Source of the DNA: JBDWFY01 sp965275915
GTDB taxonomy: Bacteria; Pseudomonadota; Alphaproteobacteria; Rhizobiales; Stappiaceae
Reading direction: 5' to 3'
Length of the DNA: 64,000 nt
NCBI GenBank assembly: GCA_965275915.1
Contig: CBDHYI010000007.1
Coordinates: 1,178,001 to 1,242,000 of the forward strand
The position numbers and the translations under genes were made by a program. Within the stretch, counting starts at the first letter, position 1; each line of letters starts with the position of its first letter. Of the stretch, positions 17,434 to 25,103 are shown piece by piece. The notes beneath the pieces were generated by a model. It had not been told where the DNA came from and made no database searches. It saw only the letters and a list, made by a program, of their open reading frames with translations.

Positions 17434-17657
17434 GTGTTTGAGGCTTTTCGCATGTTTCTTACGCCGTGACAGACGGTCAGATTTGTTTCGATTATTGATT
17501 CGACTGTCCCAACAACTGTCTTTCTCAGGAATTTTAGGCTTCATGCTTTCCGCTCGCCGGCCGCTGTTTCGCAGCGGGTGCCCTTTTGGGGACAGGGAAG
17601 CTGAGGCAAATGTCAACACCAACCCCCGGCGCCGGCCAATGGCCATCAGGAGTTTAA

Positions 17658-19355
17658 ATGACTGAAACCAGTTTCGCCAATGAGGATTTCGCAGCCCTCC
17701 TTGAAGAATCATTCACGCAGACCGACCTTGTTGAAGGGTCCGTCGTTCAGGGAACCGTTGTCGGTTTTGAAAAAGACCTGGCCGTTATCGATGTCGGCCT
17801 GAAAGTCGAAGGGCGTATCCCTCTCAAAGAATTCGGTGCCAAAGCCCGCGACGGCGAAATGAAAGTCGGCGATACGGTTGAGGTTTACCTTGAGCGCGTG
17901 GAAAATGCGCTCGGTGAAGCCGTTCTGTCCCGCGACAAAGCCCGCCGCGAAGAAAGCTGGGTCCGGCTTGAAGTGGCGTTTGAGGCGAACGAGAAAGTCA
18001 CCGGCCAGATCTTCAACCAGGTCAAAGGCGGCTTTACCGTCGACCTTGACGGCGCGGTCGCGTTCCTGCCCCGTTCACAGGTTGATATCCGTCCGGTGCG
18101 GGATGTACAGCCCCTGATGCACACGCCGCAGCCCTTCCAGATCCTGAAAATGGATAAGCGCCGGGGCAACATCGTTGTTTCCCGCCGGGTTGTTCTGGAA
18201 GAAACCCGTGCCGAACAGCGTTCGGAGCTGGTCCAGAGCCTCGAAGAAGGCCAGACCGTTGAAGGCGTGGTCAAGAACATCACCGATTACGGCGCGTTCG
18301 TCGATCTCGGCGGCATTGACGGCCTGTTGCATGTCACCGACATTGCATGGCGCCGCATCAATCATCCGAGCGAAGTGCTGACCATTGGCGAAACGGTCAA
18401 GGTCCAGATCATCCGGGTCAATCAGGAAACCCACCGCATCAGCCTTGGCATGAAACAGCTTGAGACCGATCCATGGGAAAGCATCGAAGCCAAATATCCG
18501 CTTGGTGCGAAATTCTCCGGTCGCGTCACCAACATCACCGACTATGGTGCATTTGTTGAGCTGGAGCCTGGCATTGAAGGTCTGATCCACGTTTCGGAAA
18601 TGTCCTGGACCAAGAAAAACGTTCATCCTGGCAAGATCGTTGCCACGTCCCAGGAAGTCGAAGTCATGGTTCTGGAAGTGGATCCCGTCAAGCGGCGTAT
18701 TTCGCTGGGGCTCAAACAGACCCTGCAAAATCCCTGGGAGGCATTCGCCGAGCAATTCCCGCAAGGGACCGAAGTCGAAGGCGAAGTCAAGAACAAGACG
18801 GAATTCGGCCTGTTCATCGGCCTCGACAACGATGTCGACGGCATGGTGCACCTGTCCGATCTGGACTGGAACCGCCCGGGCGAACAGGTGATCGAAGAGT
18901 ACAAAAAAGGCGATATGGTTAAAGCGGTCGTTCTTGATGTTGACGTTGAGAAAGAACGCATCTCGCTGGGCATCAAGCAGCTTGGCGGCGATCCGTTCGA
19001 AACCGCTGCCGGCGGTGAGCTGCGCCGTGGTTCGATCGTCACCTGTGAGGTTGTTGAAGTCAAAGACAGCGGTCTTGATGTGAAAATCGCCGATTCCGAT
19101 CTGACTGCCTTCATCCGCCGCGCGGAACTGGCACGGGATCGCGACGAACAGCGTCCGGAAAAATACTCCGTCGGCGACAAGTTCGATGCGCGCATCACGC
19201 AGTTCGACAAGAAGTCCCGCAAAGTCACCGTATCGATTAAGGCGCTTGAAGTCGCGGAAGAAAAAGAGGCAATCGCCCAGTACGGTTCGACCGACGCAGG
19301 TGCGTCTCTTGGCGATATCCTTGGTGCGGCTCTGAAAGCGCGCGACGACGACTGA
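17658..19355 (+). CDS. rpsA: 30S ribosomal protein S1
   Basis: S1 binds mRNA on the small ribosomal subunit and helps initiate translation on structured or weak leaders. The 565-residue protein holds six S1 (OB-fold) repeats at roughly 30-95, 115-180, 200-270, 285-355, 372-442 and 458-530. The middle repeats are easily seen from the recurring NITDYGAFV..G..GL.HV motif. A strong AGGAG precedes the ATG. It has its own 259-base upstream region and a strong terminator. Confidence 0.97.
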   Translation: MTETSFANEDFAALLEESFTQTDLVEGSVVQGTVVGFEKDLAVIDVGLKVEGRIPLKEFGAKARDGEMKVGDTVEVYLERVENALGEAVLSRDKARREESWVRLEVAFEANEKVTGQIFNQVKGGFTVDLDGAVAFLPRSQVDIRPVRDVQPLMHTPQPFQILKMDKRRGNIVVSRRVVLEETRAEQRSELVQSLEEGQTVEGVVKNITDYGAFVDLGGIDGLLHVTDIAWRRINHPSEVLTIGETVKVQIIRVNQETHRISLGMKQLETDPWESIEAKYPLGAKFSGRVTNITDYGAFVELEPGIEGLIHVSEMSWTKKNVHPGKIVATSQEVEVMVLEVDPVKRRISLGLKQTLQNPWEAFAEQFPQGTEVEGEVKNKTEFGLFIGLDNDVDGMVHLSDLDWNRPGEQVIEEYKKGDMVKAVVLDVDVEKERISLGIKQLGGDPFETAAGGELRRGSIVTCEVVEVKDSGLDVKIADSDLTAFIRRAELARDRDEQRPEKYSVGDKFDARITQFDKKSRKVTVSIKALEVAEEKEAIAQYGSTDAGASLGDILGAALKARDDD

Positions 19356-19407
19356 GCCGAACTCAGCGTTGATGCGCCAGAGCTCAGGGTGTAGACCCAT
19401 AAATCAG

Positions 19408-19436
19408 ACCCGCGCGTTTTTCGCGCGGGTTTTTTC
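19408..19436 (+). terminator. Intrinsic terminator after rpsA
   Basis: A perfect 9-bp stem ACCCGCGCG/CGCGCGGGT with a TTTTT loop is followed by TTTTTC. Confidence 0.92.
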
Positions 19437-19789
19437 TTACGCTCTCTGTTACTTACGGGATTTGCGCAAAACACGCGTCGCACGACATATCGGTTTTGGG
19501 GCACAAAATACGGTTTCCGGCACCTCTAATCTTGCCAACAGCGTTTTGCCCATTTAATCCACGCCCGGAGACACTAAATCAGACTGCAGGGGCGAATGGC
19601 CGCCAGGGACAATCATCTCCCCGGTATGGAATATCGAGCCGGCATCCGCTCCAACGGGGCTCATACGAGATTTTGGGCGTTCACATGTCAGCTTTTGCAA
19701 AGGCCACACGGCAATTGTTAGCGCTCGACCGGACCGGTAAGCTGATCTGAAGCGGCGCAAAAACAGAATTTATTCGGAGATTGATTACG
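19437..19789. other. Gene-free stretch between rpsA terminator and sppA
   Basis: About 350 bases with no convincing gene, which presumably hold the sppA-ihfB-lapA promoter. I see no clear promoter or structured RNA in it. Confidence 0.4.
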
Positions 19790-20791
19790 ATGGCATTGGA
19801 TGCGGATGTTCTGGTTGACCGGAGACGATTGCGCCGAAAGCTGACGTTCTGGAGAGTGTTTGCCTTTATTGCGCTGGCCGGAGCCCTGATTGCCGCCCTG
19901 GCTTTTTTCGGCGGTCTTAATCAGTTCGAGCGAAGCTCTGCCCATATTGCCCGGTTCTCGGTCAACGGTGTGATCTATGACCGCCGCGCGCAATTGGAGA
20001 CGCTGGCTAAAATAAGCAAGAATGACAATGTCAAAGGTGTGATCGTTGCCATCAATTCGCCCGGCGGTTCAACGGCCGGCGGCGAAGCGCTTTACAATGC
20101 GCTGCGTGAGGTCGCCGACAAGAAACCCGTTGTCGCGCAGATTGGAACCGTCGGCGCCTCCGCCGGCTATATGGTTGCGCTCGCCAGCGACCATATTGTT
20201 GCGCGACGCAACACGATTACCGGCTCGATCGGTGTCTTGTTCCAATATGGCAACGCGGAAAAACTGATGGATACGATCGGTGTTTCGATGGATGCGGTCA
20301 AAAGCTCCCCCCTGAAGTCCGAACCGAATTTTTATGAAGCCGCAACTCCGGCCGCGCGCGCAATGCTCTCCGACCTTGTGAAAGACACCTACGACTGGTT
20401 TGTCGAGCTTGTGGCCGAACGCCGTAAGTTTGACGTTGCCAAAGCCCGGCGGCTCAGCGACGGCCGCATCTTAACCGGTCATCAGGCGCAAAAAGACGGG
20501 CTGGTTGACGCGTTGGGCGGAGAGGAGACCGCCATTGCATGGCTGGAAAAGGAAAAGAACGTCGAAAAAGACCTGCCCATCGTCGATTGGCGGCCTCAAT
20601 CTCAGGAAAAAGGACTGTCACTGGCGCAGGCTATCGGCGGTTTTTTCTCCCAAGTCGTAAAATATGTCATATCCGATGGCATGAATCAGCAATCCGGACT
20701 GATTTCACAAGGACTTGCGCTTGACGGGCTGGTATCAGTTTGGCACGCTCCTAATGGAATTCCCGAAAATAACAAAGGGGGGCGTGAATAA
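19790..20791 (+). CDS. sppA: Signal peptide peptidase SppA (S49 family)
   Basis: SppA is a membrane-anchored serine/lysine protease that degrades leftover signal peptides. The 333-residue protein is the short S49 form: a basic N terminus and one membrane anchor at about residues 20-43, then the protease domain with INSPGGSTAGGEAL, the nucleophile region GASAGYMVAL and a candidate catalytic lysine in SSPLKSEPNF. I start at ATG 19790 because GGAG lies ten bases upstream. Its stop overlaps the ihfB start (TAATG), so the two are translationally coupled. Confidence 0.93.
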   Translation: MALDADVLVDRRRLRRKLTFWRVFAFIALAGALIAALAFFGGLNQFERSSAHIARFSVNGVIYDRRAQLETLAKISKNDNVKGVIVAINSPGGSTAGGEALYNALREVADKKPVVAQIGTVGASAGYMVALASDHIVARRNTITGSIGVLFQYGNAEKLMDTIGVSMDAVKSSPLKSEPNFYEAATPAARAMLSDLVKDTYDWFVELVAERRKFDVAKARRLSDGRILTGHQAQKDGLVDALGGEETAIAWLEKEKNVEKDLPIVDWRPQSQEKGLSLAQAIGGFFSQVVKYVISDGMNQQSGLISQGLALDGLVSVWHAPNGIPENNKGGRE

Positions 20792-21078
20792 TGATAAAAT
20801 CAGAGCTGGTTCAAACGATTGCGGAACAAAATCCACACCTGTATCAGCGGGACGTGGAGAATATTGTCAATGCCATCCTGGACGAAATCGTCGATGCGTT
20901 GGCCAATGGCGACAGGGTTGAGCTGCGAGGGTTCGGGGCGTTTTCCGTCAAGAACCGGCCGGCCAGAACGGGACGCAATCCCAGAACCGGGCAAAAGGTT
21001 GATGTAACGGAAAAATTCGTTCCGTTTTTCAAGACCGGCAAAGAAATGCGCGAGCGCCTTAACGACGGCGACAGTTAG
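20791..21078 (+). CDS. ihfB: Integration host factor subunit beta
   Basis: IHF-beta pairs with IHF-alpha (not in the window) to bend DNA at specific sites in recombination, replication and sigma-54 promoters. The 95-residue protein matches the HU/IHF fold, with GDRVELRGFGAFSVK and the DNA-intercalating arm RPARTGRNPRTG. The strong AAAGGGGGG ahead of it and the one-base overlap with sppA suggest efficient coupled translation. Confidence 0.95.
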   Translation: MIKSELVQTIAEQNPHLYQRDVENIVNAILDEIVDALANGDRVELRGFGAFSVKNRPARTGRNPRTGQKVDVTEKFVPFFKTGKEMRERLNDGDS

Positions 21079-21093
21079 ACGAGAGTTTATGCA

Positions 21094-21447
21094 GTGCGGC
21101 GAATATTACATTCTTTGATTTTGCTTCCGATCCTGGTTGTCATTATTGCTCTGGCCATAGCCAATCGGACCCCGGTCACGCTGTCCCTTGATCCGTTCAC
21201 ACCGGCGGATCCGGCGGTTGCAATTGAAAATATTCCGCTTTTCGTGCTGTTATTCGTGGCCATCCTGTTCGGCATCCTGCTTGGAGGCATCGGATCCTGG
21301 TTCAGCCAGGGCAAATGGCGCCGCCGGGCCAGAGACAGCCGCTATGAGGCCGCCAAGCTCAAACAGGAAGCCGACAAGCTCAAACAAGCCGCACAAGGTG
21401 CAGACAATCCGGCCCTTCCGGCCCCGGGCGGGAAAAAGGCTGCCTGA
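21094..21447 (+). CDS. lapA: LapA-family (DUF1049) inner-membrane protein
   Basis: This 117-residue protein has two hydrophobic segments (about residues 5-25 and 46-70) separated by a short periplasmic loop, followed by a basic, coiled-coil-like tail (EAAKLKQEADKLKQAAQ). That is the layout of LapA/YciS, which in E. coli works with LapB to control LpxC and LPS synthesis. It starts at a GTG 15 bases after ihfB. No lapB lies beside it here, and the alphaproteobacterial role is unproven. Confidence 0.78.
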   Translation: MRRILHSLILLPILVVIIALAIANRTPVTLSLDPFTPADPAVAIENIPLFVLLFVAILFGILLGGIGSWFSQGKWRRRARDSRYEAAKLKQEADKLKQAAQGADNPALPAPGGKKAA

Positions 21448-21449
21448 CA

Positions 21450-22409
21450 TTGCGTGTAATCCCGGCAGTTGAAATCAATCGTGTTTTGACTTTTCGGGAC
21501 CTGGTCGAATGCCTGCGGACAGCATTCAGATCCGAAACAGTATCGCCCGTCCGCCATCATCACGTTATCAAACGTCCCGGTGGAGATGACGCCACTCTGC
21601 TGCTGATGCCGGCCTGGACAGATTTCGTTTCTCAGGGGTCAACCAGCCGCGGGTACGTTGGCGTCAAACTCGTCTCTGTGTTCCCGGAAAACAGCACGTA
21701 TCAAAAGCCAAGCGTCATGGGGACATATGTCCTCCTCTCCGGTCAGACCGGAGAGCCTCTGGCACTGTTTGACGGACAATCCCTGACCTTATGGCGGACG
21801 GCAGCAGCCTCCGCACTCGCCTCCAGCTATCTGGCCCGCGACGATGCTCATCGCCTTTTGATGGTCGGCGCCGGCTCTCTGGCCCCCTACCTGATCAGGG
21901 CGCACGCTGCTGTCCGCCCGATCAATGAAGTCATCATCTGGAACAGAGACACCGCCCGGGCGCAGGCTCTGGCAGGTGCATTGGATTTACCGGGCGCATC
22001 TGTCCGGGCCAGTGACGATCTGGAGGGGGCCGCGCGAGGAGCGGATCTCATTTCCTGCGCGACCATGTCGTCCAGTCCTGTCATTCAGGGCGCGTGGCTT
22101 TCCCCGGGCGTGCACCTGGATCTCGTCGGCGGCTTCACACCGGATATGCGCGAAACCGACGACACAGCCATTGAAGTTGCGCGGCTGTTCGTCGACACCC
22201 GCGAAGGAGCGCTGCAGGAAGCGGGCGATATTGTGCAACCGCTGCAAAGCGGACTGATCACCGAAGAGGATATCGCCGCGGATTTCTTTGAATTATGCCG
22301 CGGAACCAAGGCCGGACGCCGCCACTACAATCAGATCACGCTGTTCAAGTCGGTCGGTGCTTCTATTGAGGATCTGGCGGCGGCCCAGCACATTTTCCTC
22401 AGGACCTGA
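21450..22409 (+). CDS. Ornithine cyclodeaminase / mu-crystallin family protein
   Basis: The 319-residue protein belongs to the OCD/mu-crystallin family of NAD(P)-dependent enzymes, which act on ornithine, alanine, lysine or cyclic imino acids. It has the substrate-side segment GYVGVKLVSVFPEN, the linker LSGQTGEPLALFDGQSLTLWRTAAASALAS, and a Rossmann segment LLMVGAGSLAPYLIRAHA. Substrate cannot be assigned. The start is a TTG two bases after the lapA stop; no better start is visible. It ends the sppA-ihfB-lapA run and converges on the VOC gene. Confidence 0.88.
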   Translation: MRVIPAVEINRVLTFRDLVECLRTAFRSETVSPVRHHHVIKRPGGDDATLLLMPAWTDFVSQGSTSRGYVGVKLVSVFPENSTYQKPSVMGTYVLLSGQTGEPLALFDGQSLTLWRTAAASALASSYLARDDAHRLLMVGAGSLAPYLIRAHAAVRPINEVIIWNRDTARAQALAGALDLPGASVRASDDLEGAARGADLISCATMSSSPVIQGAWLSPGVHLDLVGGFTPDMRETDDTAIEVARLFVDTREGALQEAGDIVQPLQSGLITEEDIAADFFELCRGTKAGRRHYNQITLFKSVGASIEDLAAAQHIFLRT

Positions 22410-22444
22410 CCAACCGCGCCGTCTTCCGGACAGCCGCTCCTTGC

Positions 22445-22840
22445 TCAGTTTTGTTCCTCGGAACCCGGTGCCGGCGTCATCCATCCCACCGCTGCGCCGC
22501 ATGGATCGACAATCAGCCCAATCCGCCCGATACCCGCCACATCAAAGATCGGCCGAACAAGCGTCGCCCCATTTTCCAGAGCCGTTTTCACCCGCGCATC
22601 GACATCATCGACGGCGATGTAGGCGTACCAGTGGTCCGCCACACCTTCGTGCTCCGGACCCTCCATCTGAAACATTCCGCCAAGTGGCGTCTCGCCATCC
22701 ATCGCGACATAATATGTGATGCCGCCATCCATTGTGACCTCGTCGAATGTCCATCCAAGGCACGTCGCATAAAAGTCTCGTGCTTTCTGGACGTCCCGCG
22801 TCATCAGTTCGTTCCAGTAAAAGTTACCGTGCGACCACAT
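22445..22840 (-). CDS. VOC (glyoxalase/bleomycin resistance) family protein
   Basis: The protein of 131 residues shows the VOC pattern: FYWNELMTRDVQKARDFYATCLGWTF at the N terminus, a central Gly-rich strand, YIAVDDVDARV for the second half, and IGLIVDPCGAAVG near the end. VOC proteins are metal-dependent lyases, dioxygenases or drug-binding proteins; which applies here is unclear. I start at ATG 22840 because GAAGGGTGAG lies just before it; a longer start at 22867 has no such site. Confidence 0.85.
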   Translation of the reverse strand: MWSHGNFYWNELMTRDVQKARDFYATCLGWTFDEVTMDGGITYYVAMDGETPLGGMFQMEGPEHEGVADHWYAYIAVDDVDARVKTALENGATLVRPIFDVAGIGRIGLIVDPCGAAVGWMTPAPGSEEQN

Positions 22841-22901
22841 TTTCTCACCCTTCCAAAAAACAACCACTCCAAGCTTAGGGTATCTTCTTTACATGGGCAT
22901 G

Positions 22902-23519
22902 TTATGATTTTGATGGCAGCCGGTAAGCCGGAAATGACCAGCCGAAGGCGAGCGCGCCCGCTCTGATGATGAATGCAAGAGCAAACCCGATCCCGGCAGC
23001 CAGCGGAGCAGGGATTTGAAGAAGCTGTAAAATGACGAAGCCGGCAGCACCGGCGAACGCAGCGCTGATATAGATTTCCCGTCGCAATAAAACAGAGGGC
23101 GTGCCGGCAATAACGTCCCGTATCAGGCCCCCGAAAGTCGCCGTCATTGCGCCCATAAGAACTGCGGCCAGCAGCGACGTTTCCGCTTCCAGTGCCTTCG
23201 CCGCCCCCATAACCGAATAGCCGGCAAGCCCGAAAGCATCGGCCCAAAGCAGCAAACGGTATCGGCTCTCTGCCAGATGCGCGGTGAACCAGACCAGAAC
23301 GGCAACCGCAAAACACACAATGATGTAACTGCTGTTGTCAATCCAGAACACCCGCTGCCCGATCAGAAGGTCACGCAAGGTGCCCCCACCCACGCCGGTT
23401 ACAGCGGCGAAAAACAGAAAGGCAACAAGATCCAGATTGTTGCGCGACGCCGCCAGTGCACCGGTCGCGGCAAAAACCGCGACACCGAGATAGTCGAACA
23501 ATTGCACCATCTCAGGCAT
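22902..23519 (-). CDS. Trimeric intracellular cation (TRIC) channel family protein (UPF0126/YicG-like)
   Basis: The 205-residue integral membrane protein has about six to seven hydrophobic helices in two homologous halves. It carries the family glycine-rich motifs VTGVGGGTLRDLLIG and MTATFGGLIRDVIAG. Prokaryotic TRIC proteins are trimeric potassium-permeable channels. It is a stand-alone gene between grpE and the VOC gene. Confidence 0.9.
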   Translation of the reverse strand: MPEMVQLFDYLGVAVFAATGALAASRNNLDLVAFLFFAAVTGVGGGTLRDLLIGQRVFWIDNSSYIIVCFAVAVLVWFTAHLAESRYRLLLWADAFGLAGYSVMGAAKALEAETSLLAAVLMGAMTATFGGLIRDVIAGTPSVLLRREIYISAAFAGAAGFVILQLLQIPAPLAAGIGFALAFIIRAGALAFGWSFPAYRLPSKS

Positions 23520-23540
23520 GGATGCTTCCGCTTCTTTTTA

Positions 23541-23590
23541 GAGCGTGTCTTGTTTATGCTGAACCGCTTGATGGCCGAAAAACAGCTGTC
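23541..23590. repeat. Dispersed intergenic repeat, copy 1
   Basis: AGAGCGTGTCTT at 23541 is the exact reverse complement of 56748-56759. The sequence after it (TTTATGCTGAACC..TTGATGGC) is roughly three quarters identical to 57925-57955. Short repeats of this kind lie between genes in many Rhizobiales. Confidence 0.5.
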
Positions 23591-24259
23591 TCAAGCCGTT
23601 TTATCGACACCGGGCGTCTTTTCCTGGCCGTTGTCCTGAGCGACGCTATCGCCGTCGGCCGATGGAGCGTCGCCGGCCGGTTTGACCTCTTTCGGGCCGC
23701 CTTTTGCCACCCCGACCATTGCAGGCCGCAGAACCCGTTCGCCGATCTTGTAACCCGATTGCACAACCTGCACGACGGTACTGTTGGGCACCTCCGGATT
23801 TGGCACTTCAAACATCGCCTGATGAAAATTGGGGTCGAACTTCTCGCCTTCGGGATTGATCCCCACAACACCATGCTTGTTCAGTTGGTTCTGCATCTCC
23901 CGCTCGGTCAGAAGAACACCTTCCAGCAGGTTGGCAAGACTGGGGTCCGCGTTTGCCCTGGTTTCTTCCGGAACCGCCTCCAGAGCACGCTGAAGGTTGT
24001 CGCTTACGATCAGCATGTCCCGTGCAAAGGAGGCAACGGCATATTGCTTTGCATCGCGCACTTCCTTTTCTGTACGCCGCCGCAGGTTTTCCATCTCCGC
24101 GGCCGTGCGAAGCACCCGATCCTTCAGATCGGCAATCTCGGCCTGAGCGTCTTCGAGCGGATCGACGTCCTCTTCAACCTGCCCTTCAAGAGCGGCGTCA
24201 ATGGATGCCTGAAGGTCTTCCTCATCGATTTCCGTCTCTTTGTTTTTTTTGTCCGACAT
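23591..24259 (-). CDS. grpE: Nucleotide exchange factor GrpE
   Basis: GrpE releases ADP from DnaK in the heat-shock chaperone cycle. The 222-residue protein has an acidic N terminus, a long coiled coil (LKDRVLRTAAEMENLRRRTEKE) and the C-terminal beta domain (YKIGERVLRPAMVGVAKG). I start at ATG 24259; a longer frame begins at 24277. hrcA, which often precedes grpE in rhizobia, is absent here, and no CIRCE element is visible upstream. Confidence 0.95.
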   Translation of the reverse strand: MSDKKNKETEIDEEDLQASIDAALEGQVEEDVDPLEDAQAEIADLKDRVLRTAAEMENLRRRTEKEVRDAKQYAVASFARDMLIVSDNLQRALEAVPEETRANADPSLANLLEGVLLTEREMQNQLNKHGVVGINPEGEKFDPNFHQAMFEVPNPEVPNSTVVQVVQSGYKIGERVLRPAMVGVAKGGPKEVKPAGDAPSADGDSVAQDNGQEKTPGVDKTA

Positions 24260-24697
24260 ATTTACTTTGCGGCACAAAACGCCGCCCTTCTTCTCTTCGG
24301 CACGTCTTCAAACGTTTGCGCTTCCTTATCAGCCGCACGCAATCGCTAAAAAATGCCCGCACCGTACCAATTTGTTCAAAGCCGACCTCTCCAAGGTTTT
24401 CCCGTGGCGGTGAGAAGTCAGAACTATCGTCGCTTTTTCAGCCTTAGCAGACGAATAAGGGCCCATATTTGTCATGAGTCACGCATTCGCAATCAGCGCC
24501 AGGATCTTTATGCACGCTTTTGCGTCCGCGAGACGAAAAAATCAAGCCTTCCGGCTGCTTGTTCGAAGTGAAAAAACTGTCCGACACCGGACTTTTCAGC
24601 GCCATCCGGAGCTGAAACCGCAAAAAGACGCATACCCGGCGTTGTTGTGTCGCCGGGTATGCCAAATGGTTATCGTTTCAATATTGCTGCGCCACCG
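24260..24697. other. Intergenic region between trxA and grpE
   Basis: This 438-base gap holds the trxA terminator at its trxA end and must hold the grpE promoter at the other. A small GTCCG/CGGAC hairpin with a T run on the minus strand lies near 24570-24595. I see no gene and no convincing heat-shock promoter. Confidence 0.4.
24622..24661 (-). terminator. Intrinsic terminator after trxA
   Basis: CATACCCGGCG and CGCCGGGTATG form an 11-bp perfect stem with a 9-base loop. On the minus strand it is followed within four bases by TTTTT. Confidence 0.88.
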
Positions 24698-25018
24698 TCA
24701 GGCGGATGTGTTGATCCAGTCGACCAGCTTGCCTTTGGGAGCCGCACCGACTTGAGTTGCAACCAATTCGCCGCCCTTGAAAAGCATCAGGGTCGGTATC
24801 GATTTCACACCGTATTTGATGGCCGTATTCTGGTTCTCATCAATGTTAAGCTTGGCAACTTTGACTTTGCCGTCCATCTCGGTGGCAATCTCTTCCAGAG
24901 CCGGCGCAATCATCTTGCACGGGCCGCACCACTCTGCCCAGAAGTCAACGACGACGGGCTCGGATGAATTGATGACATCTGAGTCAAAAGATGCGTCTGT
25001 TACTGTCTTGGTTGTCAT
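24698..25018 (-). CDS. trxA: Thioredoxin
   Basis: This 106-residue cytosolic disulfide reductase has the canonical active site WCGPC at residues 30-34 and the cis-proline segment SIPTLMLF. It lies 85 bases downstream of addA on the same strand and has its own strong terminator. Gene order addA-trxA is common in rhizobia. It may be read from the addAB operon and from its own promoter. Confidence 0.97.
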   Translation of the reverse strand: MTTKTVTDASFDSDVINSSEPVVVDFWAEWCGPCKMIAPALEEIATEMDGKVKVAKLNIDENQNTAIKYGVKSIPTLMLFKGGELVATQVGAAPKGKLVDWINTSA

Positions 25019-25103
25019 TTAAGACCTCATTCTGTTGCAGGAGAAGCGGACATGTGTCGCGCCCTGCGAGTCGAAGTGAAGGTAGGTAGAGAACAGCGCA
25101 GCG

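Noticed and set aside
18075..19400. A 441-codon open frame opposite rpsA
   Set aside because: Shadow of the highly biased S1 gene; the repeated composition comes from the S1 repeats.
24570..24595. Second small hairpin with T run between trxA and grpE
   Set aside because: The stem is only 5 bp and the trxA terminator closer to the gene is far stronger.
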